A stretch of 64,000 bases of DNA, from NCBI GenBank assembly GCA_003024785.1, contig PUQB01000565.1:62001-126000 (forward strand), in the 5' to 3' direction. A model generated the notes under the pieces. The model did not search any database. It was not told the DNA's origin and was given only the letters and a program-made list of their open reading frames with translations. The translations under genes were made by a program, and so were the position numbers. Source of the DNA: Selaginella tamariscina. Lineage: Eukaryota > Streptophyta > Lycopodiopsida > Selaginellales > Selaginellaceae. This document shows, piece by piece, positions 23,784-36,233 of the stretch (the first letter of the stretch is position 1; the number at the start of each line of letters is the position of its first letter).

Positions 23784-25361
23784 ACTTTCAACGTAAAGCA
23801 AAACAGTAGAATACTAAATATATAAAGCACAAGGATAGTGGCAATTTATTTATACTGGCAATGTGTATAAATGGGAGGATATTTCATGTTACCTTGACAG
23901 CCCTTTCTTCTTCCACGTAAATAAATGAGGTTGACGCAGAGAGGTTTCCTTCTATATCAGCTGAACAAGGTACAGAATTAGCTTAAAATATAACCCCATT
24001 TAAAAACGATTTCATCTGTAAATAAAACTTACATTCTCTTAACAAGCTTGCATGCAGATCGTTCTTTTCGTGAGACCCACACCTGTTTAAGAAAACACAC
24101 AAACTAAACATACTGTATGCGTCTGTGTGTGTGTGTGTGTGGGTGTGTGTGTTATGACTTACCCATCATTGGGAGTTAATTTCTCCTTCATATCAGCGGT
24201 ATTTGAAGCGTGGCAAAATGATCCAAGTATGACAGCAACAACAAAGCAGCCAACTCCAGGGAACAAAATCTTAGCAGAGTTTAAGCAGTTGTCTAAATAG
24301 TAATTAGCGGTTGTTCCTGGAAAGAGAATGTGCGCGCTAAACTAGAGATGTTGTAATAATTACTGATGCATATATCCAGTTATAAAATTAAGTAGTTGTC
24401 TATAGTGCGTGCTTGCGTGCGTGTGAGAGAGAGAGAATTATACCAATGATCACTGCTAAACTCGCTGAAATGACTTCTGTTAAAGATATCCCAAGAAACA
24501 CCAACGAGTATTGCATGCATATGTTCCCGAGACAAAGAGCGATTCCACCCGCCATAGCTACAAGTACACACGGAAAATTGTCCTGTTAAAAGTTAAGTGT
24601 TTTCCTCCCATAAACAAGTCGATAATGTTTATGTTAAACAGTGTTGTAAGTTGAATCACAATTTGTATATAGGTACGTTATGCATGCTTTAGTAATTATT
24701 AATACGTATTAGGTAAGCATAATTATGTATAACTAGTCAGTCAGCTTTAGATCAATTCGATATTATCCTGTTCCTATATACCCGCGTCATATATATATAA
24801 ATACTTCAATGCACAGTTCCGTATAATACAAGATAATCTAACAACAAAATTCCGTATAATACAAGATTATCAATAGCAAGAGTCTAATTACAAGTTATAG
24901 CTTTGCTACACGTCTTTACAAATCCAGCTGAAGTAACTTTATAATTTTTAAAAGTTTAGCTAGCTTTAGAATGATTTACAAACAACATCCTCACCTGTCT
25001 GTGTGTACCTATACGTGTGCAGTCATTAAATTTACTACACATAAATACATAAATACAAACATAATATAGACACGAATACACACGTGTAACATACATACAC
25101 AAGTGTAGATTAAGATTTTTAATTACCTGTGTGAGCTGTTCAAGGAAATTTGGCGAAGTGGGCGATGAACCTCCAACCTGACCCAATGTCAACGCGAACA
25201 GGAGGGCTACCACAAAGGTGCTAATCGAGTAATCAATGTATGTGTGCTGCGGAAGCCTTCCCCGCCTCTCCGCAATGTTGAAGAAGATCGGCCACGTCCC
25301 CAAACACCATAACGAGCACATCATAAGCGCTATCGCCCATGCTTTGTCCGTCAAAGTACAT
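23190..25361 (-). CDS. Ureide permease (UPS family)
   Basis: This is a plasma-membrane, proton-coupled transporter that moves allantoin and other oxo-derivative heterocycles in characterised plant members. Six exons: 25361-25127, 24557-24444, 24316-24163, 24082-24033, 23960-23893, 23713-23190. Exon 1 has 'LGTWPIFFNIAERRGRLPQH' and 'TYIDY'. Exon 2 has 'MAGGIALCLGN'. Exon 3 has 'LFPGVGCFVVAVILGS'. Exon 6 has 'FSPLFNIATNDQ', 'LGNGLQFMGGQAAGYA', 'LLFGEYRGSS' and ends 'LLIASARER'. The hydrophilic central loop between membrane halves is spread over exons 3-5, as in the family. The start ATG (25361) is out of frame with the rest by two bases; the duplicated fragment at 31 kb keeps 'gtgacg' where this copy has 'gacg'. 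One missing G (C-run 23310-23313) breaks exon 6. Confidence 0.9.
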
Positions 25362-26330
25362 TGTTAAGGATTCAATCCGCTGCTTGAATACCTCGATTTT
25401 GTATGTGCGTACGCGTCCAGATCAATCTAATGAATGAAACAAGATATATGAATGAAATAGTTGAAAACCAGAGATTTTCGAGATCGTTCTATCGCCGCAT
25501 TGTAGAAGCACCATCGAATATGAGATTGGAATAAATGTTAATGAAAATCTATAGATTTGCCTTGAAAAAAACAGAGTTTTTCGATGCGGAAAGCTCGATC
25601 TGTGAAAAATATGAAAAAACACATGAAATCAATCAAAAATACCTGAAAAAAAAGAGATTTCTGCAGAATCAAGAAGAAAAGCATAAAAAAAGAATGAAAA
25701 CTGAAGAAATCAAGCTAGATACACGCAATGAGAGAGAGCCATAGGCAGAACCTCGAAGATCGAAGAAGAACGAGCTCAATCGAGTGACGAAGAACCTAGA
25801 TCCTGGGGCTCCAGACGCAATGAAAACGACGAAGCGCCATAGCTGTACGGTTTAAACCGTTGACGTGGCACTGAGCTCCGTACCCTAAACACGTGTTCGA
25901 CACGCTCTAACTATTCTGTCTGTTTGTAAAATTTGTCCGTTGTGGATCATATAGTATTAATCCAGCTAATCATTCACTATATTATATAAATTATTTATTT
26001 ATATATGTTAATATCTATAATATACAGACGTGTCGTGTCTGACTGTATGTATATATATGATGTCAAAATGACACGTGGAAGCAATGGTTTTGAAATGAGG
26101 AACATTCCAAATTCAAAAAAGGAACATTCCGAATGCAGCAGCGACACCGTATACGGTACCGTCGTTATCGTGGCCTCCGCGTAGTCGTCCGTTTCCAGAT
26201 CCAGAAAATCGAGATGCCATTGCATGCTTTGACCACGCACTTATCCAATCACATGTTATACCTGTCAAACTCCAGCTCTGCAATGCAGCGTGTACGTGTG
26301 TGTATTCGTACCGTGTGTGTGTGTGAGAGA
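25362..26330 (-). promoter_or_regulatory. Ureide permease promoter and leader
   Basis: The region contains G-box/ABRE-like cores: 'aaacacgtgttcg' (about 25890) and 'gacacgtgg' (about 26070). It also contains direct repeats of 'ggaacattcc' (26098 and 26122), a palindromic word that resembles a heat-shock element half pair. Most of it is duplicated at 31.2-31.9 kb. Confidence 0.4.
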
Positions 26331-26399
26331 GAGAGAGTATATCGTGAATATAATAACGTTAATATTGGTTTAAACTGTAGAATTAATGTTCTAATATAA

Positions 26400-29300
26400 A
26401 AAGTATATAAATTAAATGTTAATATGCATAATGACTTTAAGATGTATCTCAATTATTATCTTTAACTTAATGAAATTATCCTTAATTTTACTTATGTTTA
26501 ACTTAATTATTTATGATAAAATAATAAATTTATTCTTAGACCCTTAAACAAATTTATTTCTAAACTGAATTTTTTATTTATACTAATTCTTAATCAAATT
26601 ATTATTTTAATACAATCATTTAAAAATTTATTTAACGGTTATTCTAAATTTTATTTAATTATCAGGTAAATATCTAAATTACAAGAGCAGATGCTACAGC
26701 ATATTCTGCTGCTAGAATATATTTTTTAGTTTGTATTCAACATAAATAATTTAGTTCATCATTTAAAATTAAATGATTTTATACTTTAAAAACTCAATAA
26801 TTAAAAATTAAATATATACTTGAAAACGTATTTGAATACCTAAAACACATACATATGTTTACATAAATATAAATCAATATATACATTATAAGAGAGAGAC
26901 CTTATTATATATATGCTACTTAAACAATACACAATAAGTTATATAAAAATGATTCTCTCTTAATTATGTTAGATATAGGAATAGTTAATGCATACACCTT
27001 TTTATAAATTTTCAAATTTTATTGAACTATTCCAGTTTTGTAACTTTTATATTTTTATTATTTTCTTTATAAATTATTAATCAATAAAGTTTGATTATAA
27101 AGAGTTAAAATTATTAAAAGCATGATTGTTATAATGTATTTCAAGATAAATATGAATAATTAATAGTATAATAGAAATAGGCAATTTTATTTTCTAACAA
27201 TACAAAACGATTTTATAAATATTTAAGCTTTTTACAAATGTAAAACTTAAACTTTTAAAACACATCATAACTTTTATATGTATTAAATGCATATATAAAG
27301 TTTTTTTATAAGTATAAATAATTAACATTAATCTGTAAGCTATTTATTTTAATGATTCATAATATTGCAATAATTTTGTTAAGTAATAACTATAATATAA
27401 ATTATAAAGTAGATATTCAATATTTATAATATAAGTTTTAAAATAATTGGTTTTTCATTAGATAATTTATCTATAAATAATCTACTTTTGTGTATACGTA
27501 CTCTAATATAAGAAGATAATGCACAACCAAAATAATATAAATTTTATTACTGCTTATAATAATATAAAATCTAAATCATCCTTAATAATTTTCAAATCAT
27601 AATTTAAAATTGCCAATATTTATTATTATTTATTTTACTTTAAAGTTGATTATTTTATAACATAATCAAGTGTATTTAGAAATCAAATTTTTTATTTTAA
27701 TTAGTAATTTTAAATATAATATTAAAAATATTTGTTATTATTGTTGAAAAAATAATAATTAAAAAGTTAATAAGTGCAACTATTAAATTTTAAGATTGTG
27801 ATAACATTTATAATCAAAGTAGTTTTAATAAAGATTTGAAAATTTTTTTCATGTTGTGAATAAACAACAATAAGATGAATGTAAAATAAATGTTAAATAA
27901 CTTTAAAAAAAGGTTAACACTTATATATATATATATAATATATATATATAAACTTAAAAAAGATCAATATGGTAAAAAATCTTCACAATATTTCAACATT
28001 TTAAATCATATAAGCTTGTGTATAAATATATTAAATAATGTGTATCCTTTCCAAATTCAGATTTGTCTCTCTCAACGGCTGGGACATTATCGATGAAAAG
28101 AGAATTGAATTATTTGAACTATAATATTTTAAAAAATATCTTTAAAATAACTAATGATAACATAAGTCTTTATTTAAAAAATATTAAAAAAATATAAATA
28201 TGTTTAACTTCACTACAAAATAAAGATCGTCGAAGAAGTTATAAAAAATAAAATATTTCTTGATCATTTTTAAAAATTATTATGTATGTAAGCCATGCAT
28301 AATAAACATTTCACATGACATATTAAATGTTTCATTTGATACTTATTTGAATTATTTAATAATAAAGTTTAAGGGTCATGAGATTTAGAATTGTACATCA
28401 AGGTACATATTTTATTAATTCATTGTTAATAAGTTTCATTATTAATTTATAATTATTTAATAATCCTTTTAGATTTTAATTATTAAACATAATGAATATA
28501 AAGGACGTGGACAGAGTGGATGTAAATAAAAACATGAACATGGAACCACATAAAATAACATATTAAATGCTCTTATTCAATATTTAAACTATTTATTTAA
28601 TTATTTAAATTTGAATCATAATGCAAATAAATATACTAAATTAAATTTTAAGGATTCAATTTTTAATAAATCTTATAAGAAACTTACATAAATTTATTTT
28701 ACAAATTATTTTTAAAAAATTTAAAATGTATTTACTTTTAAATAAGAATATGCTGAACTTGAAGTTTCTGAGGAAAAACTTGAATTTTTTCAACCCGTTA
28801 ACATTTCGATATTTTAACCTTCACTACATTTGTACATTAAATTTGGCAATTAATATCAAAACTGTTGCTAAGCATTGAGATATATAAAGTTAATTAATGT
28901 TTGAAACTTATATATCTTTTAAAAAAGCTTTATAAAACATTTATACAAAATTACAAAGAATTCATTTTAATTTAGTTATATTCATTACCTTACATTTATT
29001 TCTTCATATTTGTTATGATTTTTAAAAGACATGTAAATTATCATATTGTAAATTAAATATATGAAAAATTAACTTTAACTTTAACTAATAATTTAGAGTT
29101 GAGCATATATAATTATATTAATTTAACTAAAACTAATCAAACTTATTTACAAAATAAATAAATAAAAATAATTAAAGAATATACAATAATTTTTTTATTA
29201 ATTTATATGAATATGAGTAAATACATATTTCTTTTCTAAATATAATTAGAATAATAAAATTAATATCACAATAACAATTAATAAACAAATTATAAATAGC

Positions 29301-30860
29301 AATTTAAATTATATATTTAATGTTAAAGATATGATAATCACAAATGTAAAATCAATTTACTAATGTTATTTCAAATGCATTTGCATATTTTGATGAATTT
29401 ATTTTTATTAAATTACAAAAAATAAAAATCAAAAATCACTTAGAACCACACAAATTTTTTGTAAACTTTATAACTTAAAAATTAATAAATTTTATTATTT
29501 ATTTATTTACAAATGCATTTGAATAATATTTAGGTGACCCTCAAAAACATTTGCATAATGGAAAATAAAAAAAATAAATTAAAAAAAAAAATTAAAAATT
29601 AATATGTATTAGAGATTATTTAACAATGAAATTTAAAAAATAATATTTTGTTGAATCACTATATTCAAAATTATACTTACACATTTGGAAATTGTAAAAA
29701 ACTAAGCAAGAATTATATTTATGATTATTAAATTTCAAGGATTCATAACTAAAGAAACTTACAATATATTTACCATTTTGCTAAACAAAATTAAATATTT
29801 ATATTAAAAACAAAAATTTAAAAATTTAGAAGTGTTGTATGTTTAATAATAACAATAATTACTTAAGTATATTATAATTTTTTACATTTAATTAAATTTT
29901 ATAAAGTTGACACATGTTTAAAACATGTAAGTGGTTAATTAAGTTTTCTTTGGAGAAGTAAAAAAATAAATTAAATATTCATTTTATTATTTAATAAGGT
30001 GAAATGTAAATGATCAATAGAATATTTCATAAATACTAAGAATTAGCTTTGCTAATTATAATTCTTTAAAATTTATTATTTTATAATTAATATGCTTTAT
30101 AAAAGATACATGTGATGGTACCACATCCAAAATTAATAAGCATAATTAATTTTAATTCTTTAATATAAAATTCATTATTATAAAAACCTTATAAAAGTGG
30201 AGTAACCAATTCATCAAAAATGATAAAATTAAGGATGTTACTTGAGTTTAGTGATATTCACCATTTAAACTTCTAATATAAAAATACATGGGTGTACTTT
30301 ATTATATATATGTATATAATATTTTTAAATATAAAATATAATTATAATAAGTTTTTTAAAATTTTCTATATGTGACTTATTCAATTAATTGTAGAGTTTA
30401 TTATACATATTATTAATATAATTATCATTATAAGGGTTGTTATTGTAAATATTTGTTATATTATTTTTAACTAGCGTCTTAAATTTTAAATGTTAAGATA
30501 ATTAGTGCATCACCAATGAATAATTAATAATTAACTATATATAAATAAAACATATCTCATGTTTCATATTATTAAGAAGCATTTTAATTAAGAGTTTTAG
30601 TATTTAAAATGAGTACATTGAATAAAGTTTCGATATTGTTTATTATAGGCCTGCTTTTTGTTATAATGCTGGGAAATATAAAAGATGATGCGTGCGTACA
30701 TCATAATGAATGTGGAAATCTAATTTGAAGAAAATTCTAAAATTTTAAAATGATTAAAATTAATTAAGAACGATGGAAACATCAAACAGTATATGATTAT
30801 ATACATACACTTTGTACATCCACACACATACCTCAGTGGTTGATAATGATATGTTAACTA
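26400..30860. other. AT-rich gene desert
   Basis: About 4.5 kb of very AT-rich DNA with no coding stretch, no strong microsatellite array and no recognisable element on either strand. It is flanked by the two copies of the permease 5' region. Confidence 0.8.
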
Positions 30861-30869
30861 GTTAAAATG

Positions 30870-31960
30870 CACCTGTGTGTGTGTACCTGTACGTGTGCAG
30901 CCCATACACATAAATCATATATCTTTCGATATATAAACACAAATACACGTGTAACATACATATGTAGATGATCCGATATGTATATGGATGTTGTTTATAT
31001 GTGTAGATTAAGATTTTTAATTACCTGTGGGAGCTGTTCAAGGAAATTTGGCGAAGTGGGTTGCGGAAGCCTTCCCCGCCTCTCCGCAGTGTTGAAGAAG
31101 ATCGGGCACGTCCCCAAACACCATAAGCGGTATCGCCCATGCTTTGTCCGTCACAAAGTAAGGATTCAATCCGCTATATAAGCCTGGGCAAATCCATATT
31201 ATGAGAAAAACGGCTTGAATACCTCGATTTTCTATGTGCGTACGCGTATGTATCCAGATCAATCTAGTGAATGAAACAATTGCCAAAAAAGAAATATGAA
31301 TGAAATAGTTGAAAACAAAAGATTTTCGCGATTGTTCTAGTTTGCCTTAAAAAAAAACAGAGTTTTTCGATGCGGAAAAGCCCGATCTGCTTAAAAATGC
31401 ATGACAAATATGAAAGAAAACACAAATCAATCAAAAGTACCTGAAAAACACAGATTTCTGCAGAATCAAGAAGAAATCAAGCTAGATACAAGCAATGAGA
31501 GAGCGCCATAGCCAGAAGAAACGCTCAACGAGTGACGAAGAACCTAGATCCTGGCGCTCCAGACGCAATGAAAACGACGAAGCGCCATATGAACCGTTGA
31601 CGTGGCACTAAATCCGTACCCAAACACCTGTTTGTAAAAATTTGTCCGTTATGATGTGATGTCATAATGACACGTGGAAGCAATGGTTTTGAAAAGAGGA
31701 ACATTCCGAATTCAAAAAAGGAACATTCCGAATGCAGCAGCGACACCGAATACGGTACCGTCGTTATACGTGGCCTCCGCGTAGTCGTCCGTTTCCAGAT
31801 CCCAGAAACATCGAGATGCCATTTGCATGCTCTGACCACGCACTTCTCCAATCACAGCTTGAACCACTATCTTATACCTGTCAAACTCCAGCTCTGCAAT
31901 GCAACGTGTACGTGTGTGGATTCGTAGCGTGTGTGTATGTGTGTGCGTGCGTGTGTATAT
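30870..31960. repeat. Segmental duplication of 25.0-26.33 kb
   Basis: Shared landmarks in order: 'cctgtgtgtgtgtacct', 'ttaagatttttaattacctg', the exon 1 fragment, 'gattcaatccgct', 'gcgccatag', 'gacacgtggaagcaatggtt', the 'ggaacattcc' pair, 'cgacaccg', 'cagctctgcaatgca' and the (GT)n tail. Same orientation, about 5.8 kb apart. Confidence 0.9.
31021..31205 (-). pseudogene. Fragment of the ureide permease exon 1 (duplicated, internally deleted)
   Basis: On the minus strand it reads 'VTDKAWAI' and then the same nucleotides as exon 1 at 25.1-25.4 kb. Two internal deletions remove about 100 bp ('gaagtggg' joined to 'ttgcggaag') and about 17 bp. The splice donor 'cag/gtaatt' is still present at about 31027. 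No downstream exons follow. The frame is lost after the first residues. Flanks on both sides (30870-31960) match the flanks of the intact gene, so a block of about 1.1 kb was copied. Confidence 0.85.
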
Positions 31961-32154
31961 GATTGAACGTAAATTTTAATTTTGTTTTCTTTATTCTTGG
32001 TTTATTTTATAATTAGTATAGTGATATTTACAATTACGATTATATGCTTTGAAATCACCTAAGCATTAGCCATATGCACATTTGATGATTAAATGATGTC
32101 CTATGTGATTTAAACAATAAACACACGCACGCACGCACGCACGCATATGTATAC

Positions 32155-32453
32155 CTCGTAAGCGACTCTTGATTGTATCGGCAAGGTCTCTGGCAAAACC
32201 AGGTGCTGTTTCGGGGTCGTAAACAAGACCTTTGAGCTTCTCATGTAATACCTCCACAATTGTCTCCTTAACCTGTCCCACACGGAACTTCTTCTTTGGC
32301 GCGTATAGTAGAGGTGTCTCCACGATCACCTGTATATAAGTCGTATATACATATATGCGTATACGTATAATTATACGAGATATATATACAATGAGACGTG
32401 TTGTTGACCTTCTTCTTTTGAATTTCGGACTCGTGCAGTGTATCAAGGGCCAT
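32155..32453 (-). CDS. Tctex1-type dynein light chain (DYNLT2B-like), partial
   Basis: Tctex1 light chains bind dynein intermediate chains and serve cilia and flagella. Exon 1 (32453-32390) begins MALDTLHESEIQKKKVNNTS. Exon 2 (32329-32155) encodes 'TPLLYAPKKKFRVGQVKE', 'TIVEVLHEKLKGLVYDPE' and 'FARDLADTIKSRLRG', which is the first half of a Tctex1 domain. The second half (expected 'RYKxxVQV' strand and 'RCxWD') is not found in the 1.2 kb downstream, where the duplicated permease fragment sits, nor in the AT desert. The exon 1/2 phase is off by one unless one base is missing. Either the gene is truncated or its last exons lie beyond what I can recognise. Confidence 0.65.
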
Positions 32454-32700
32454 ACTTACAATTTGAAAACCCTAATACCGTTAAACTGCCACGTCTCGCA
32501 TCTCGCATCAGGTTTAGGGTTCTTCTCTGGTTCTCTGTTCTTAGGGTTCTTGAGCTCCTGGCGGTCGATTGAATGTAAGTGTCTCTCTCTTTGATCGCAC
32601 ATTCTCTTTTCTGCATTTTCCGGTGTATTTGGGTTTCTGAACAAGGCGCTGAAGATTCATTTAATAAAAATCTGATTTTTTTTCTCATTTCTTTCTAGCC
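32454..32700. promoter_or_regulatory. Shared divergent promoter of Tctex1 and Kelch genes
   Basis: The two start codons are 247 bp apart in opposite directions. The spacer has 'aaaccctaata' and two 'ttagggtt' words (telo-box type, common near plant transcription starts). It also contains the Kelch 5'UTR, with an intron from 'gaat/gtaagtg' (about 32574) to 'tttctag/ccATG'. No TATA box is evident. Confidence 0.5.
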
Positions 32701-35660
32701 ATGGACTTTGATGAGGTCCAGAAGAACTTGGAAATCTGTGCTTCGGCCACCGAAGAGGTATTTTATCTATTAAAATTAGGATTTTTGGGTCACACACACA
32801 CACATATCTATACAACGCTATATGTATATAGAAACACACGCATATAAACTGCTGATGGGATTTAGCATTCAGAATGGGTTTTCTGTATATGTATATATTT
32901 AAGCATACACAGCTAACTGGTATAGTATTGGTCTTCACGATCACCTTCACACACACACGCACGTGTGGTATTGCTAGTGTGTGTGTGGAGAGAGAGAGAG
33001 TCACACGCATACAGATATTTATATTCTTGAAATACGATTATTGAAAACATTAAACTTATCTGTATATAGCCGGGACCCACACATACACATATTCACGCAG
33101 AGATCTATATATTCTTGAAATATGAATTGACATGTTAGCCAGGACACACGGACATTGTCTCCTTCATCACGCACACCAACCTCGATATATGGCACTTTTG
33201 TGTCTAACTTTCCTGTGTTTTATTTACATACTGAAGATGAAGCAGCTTTCTGCTGAATTTGATCGCCTCACAGAAGATGCTCGATCCATGACCAAGCAGC
33301 TGGATGAGCTCAAGAATCTTCAGCTGTCTACTAACAATTTGGAGAGCTCACAGGTAAATTATACATATTACAAAAGCGCGCGCGCGCGCACACACACACA
33401 CACACACAATATATATATTAGAGAGAGAGAGAGAGATATATATGCTTGCGTTTGTGACATGTGCATATTATTGTATTCGTCATGCTTTACAAACTCGTGA
33501 TGGCTATTATTTTATAATGCTAAACGAATGTTCTTATCTATGTATGTGTGTAAATGTGTGTGGGTGTAGGTGTGTGTGCTTGCCTACTGATGGCTACTGT
33601 GGTAGTGCACGTTCATAATATCTTATGCTATGGCAGTATATAGCGGACATAGTATTGATGTGTATATGTATGCATGTTTACTTAGAATGCACGTGTGTGT
33701 GTGTGTGTGTGTGTGTAGAGAGAGAGAAAAACACACACACACACACACCAGTATATATACACCATAATAAACAAGTCGTGTGTGTGTGTGTGCTGGTTGC
33801 ATACTGTTACTTGATATATTAGTTATTAGTATTATTGATCTGTTTTGTGCTCTCAACCGTGCAGGAGAACATGCATGCCGAGATTAAGGGACTAACATTC
33901 GAGGTTAACGAACTGAATGAACTAATCGACACAAAGATCGCCAAGCCGATGAAAATGAAAGCATTGCAGGTTTTATATCATGCATACATGTGTATAATAC
34001 ATATGTCATATAAGATAACATTAGTTGCATTGCTACATATATACAGTGTGTATGTATACACATGCATGTTGAAATTTGCACATAATTCAGGGAAAAGAAC
34101 GTGTTTTTCTAATCGGAGGGTACAATTCAAAGTCCACAGACCGCAGAATCTTACTCGGAATCTCTCGACCTTATTGCTGTCGGGTCTTTGTTACAACCAC
34201 GATCTTATGCTGCTGCTGCTGTTTTAAAAGGTCATACGCGTACATACACACACATGTACTAAATTACAGATATTTATGCGTCTATAACTATAGTTTGTTT
34301 TAATGGACAAAATCTCTCTCTCTCTCTCTTTCTCACACACACACGCACGCACCACGTTTCGTTGCAGGGAACATATACGTGTTTGGTGGTGGAGTTGGGA
34401 AGAAGAATTTTGACAGCGTAGAAGCGTACGTCAGCGAGAAGAGGAAGTGGACAGAATGTGCACCAATGGCAAAGAAGAGACTTGCCTGGCTGCAGTAGCT
34501 GCAGGGGAGAAAGTACTCGTATTTGGTGGTGGTGATGGCCAAACTCATCTTGCAGATTGTGAAGCTTTTATTCCTGAGCGTAATGCGTGGGTACCCCACG
34601 TCAGCATGCTTGACAAGGTAATAAACAAGAAAGATGAAATGAATAACTATAGATAACAAGGCACACATCATGTATGCTCTCTCTGTCTCTCTCTGGTATG
34701 CATATTCTATTGCAGCGTTACGGTCCCGGTGCTGCTGAACTCGATGGATTAGTATATGCTCTAGGTGGTTTTGATGGCAAGCAGTATCTCAAGTATGGTA
34801 TATACATATATATATTATTATTAAGCTATAATTAGCAATATATTGTAGATTCTAATGCTTTACATTTATGATAACTCGAATGCAGAAGTATGGAATGTTT
34901 TTGATCCTCGTGAGGTCTATGGACAAAAATGCCACCAATGAGTACTAGAAGGGGAAGCTTGTGTACTGCGGTCCTCAATGGAAAACTGTAATACTCACAA
35001 ACCCTCACACACACACATGCATAAACTCTCTAATATTTATTACCATAGTTTATTAGCGTATAATCTTTCAGATACGCGATTGGAGGTTTTGATGGGTATA
35101 ACTTCCTAAACAGTGTTGAAGTTTTTGATCCTTGCGCTAACCGCTGGTGTTTGGTAAGACCATAATGTAAATAAGAATATACTGTCTGTGTGCGTGCATA
35201 CTTTGTACTTAAATAGGTTAAGTTACACACACATACATGCATACATACTAACTGTTTCACTATATATACATACGGGTATGCTTAGACACACGCACACCCA
35301 ACCACAGAGATGATAGATGTATACATAAACTATGCATACATATGTTTATGCTCTACACACACTCTCATACCGAACTCTACATAATAACAGGGGAAGGCAA
35401 TGACTATCCGAGGGCCTCTGGTGCCGCAGTAGCTCTGAAGAATGCAATTCATGTAATGGGAGGCCTGGAATCAAGATCTGTTTTCTCTGAGAGTGTAAGC
35501 ATCTCTCTCTCTCTCTCCACACACACACACACGTAAAAACTAACTTTGTGTATGTATGTATATTTTTCAGATGGAAGTGTACAAGGAAGAGACAGGCTGG
35601 GAGAGGAGTACACAGCTTGCAATCGGAAAGCGTAGCTTCTTAACTGCAGTAGTTCTCTAA
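32701..35660 (+). CDS. Coiled-coil Kelch-repeat protein (plant NS1A-binding-protein-like Kelch family)
   Basis: The N-terminal part is helical and charged: 'MDFDEVQKNLEICASATEE', then 'MKQLSAEFDRLTEDARSMTK' and 'MHAEIKGLTFEVNELNELID', consistent with a coiled coil. The Kelch propeller blades follow: 'VFLIGGYNS', 'NIYVFGGGVGKKNFDSVEAY', 'VLVFGGGDGQTHLADCEAF', 'LVYALGGFDGKQYLK', 'YAIGGFDGYNFLNSVEVFDP', 'IHVMGGLESRS'. The end 'MEVYKEETGWERS...AIGKRSFLTAVVL' matches the C-terminus I remember for Arabidopsis At5g01660-like proteins. Those often carry an N-terminal DCD domain, which I do not see here. The partner is unknown. Frame breaks at about 34129 (AAA), 34470, 34898 (TTTTT) and 34925 (A5) are single-base. 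Confidence 0.8.
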
Positions 35661-36233
35661 AACAGAAGGTGACAGAGTTTAGTTTCTCTTTGTTTGTCTT
35701 TAATACTCGATATATCTATGTTAACTTCTTGTTTTGCTCCTTTGTTTGTCTTCTGTGTTTGTCCATGGGCTGTACGTGGCGTGTGTACGTGTATGTGCTT
35801 GTATAAAGTGTGTGTGTTGGTATACATATCTGTGCACAATTACTTTGAAACATGTATAAATTTATAGTTCTGTTTCTTGTTTAACAAAAATCTCATCATG
35901 TATACATTGTACACATTGACATATGGCATAGTCCTTTTGTATAGCCCTTGTTTCTTACTTAACTACTCGTCATGTAGCTCAAACACGAGTTTCACGCAGT
36001 CAGTTAAGTTTAGTGAGGTTGGTGGGAAAACTCTGTCTTCATTCTTCATGTAGCTTTCAGGTGCATCTGCTTAAGTAATAAGGATTGAAACTATAGCTGT
36101 TCCATAGCTGTAACGCCGCGTACAGGAAACATTATATCACTCTCTTTTATCTGCATTTTGCTATATTTTGTGTTCCATTTTCAAGCTTTTGTATGTAGAA
36201 AAGAGCAGTGCATTTTGCTTATTTATATATAAC

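Noticed and set aside
28000-28100. ORF with 'HISLCINILNNVYPFQIQICLS' in pieces as a possible gene in the AT desert
   Set aside because: Short, AT-driven composition, no splice context or recognisable domain.
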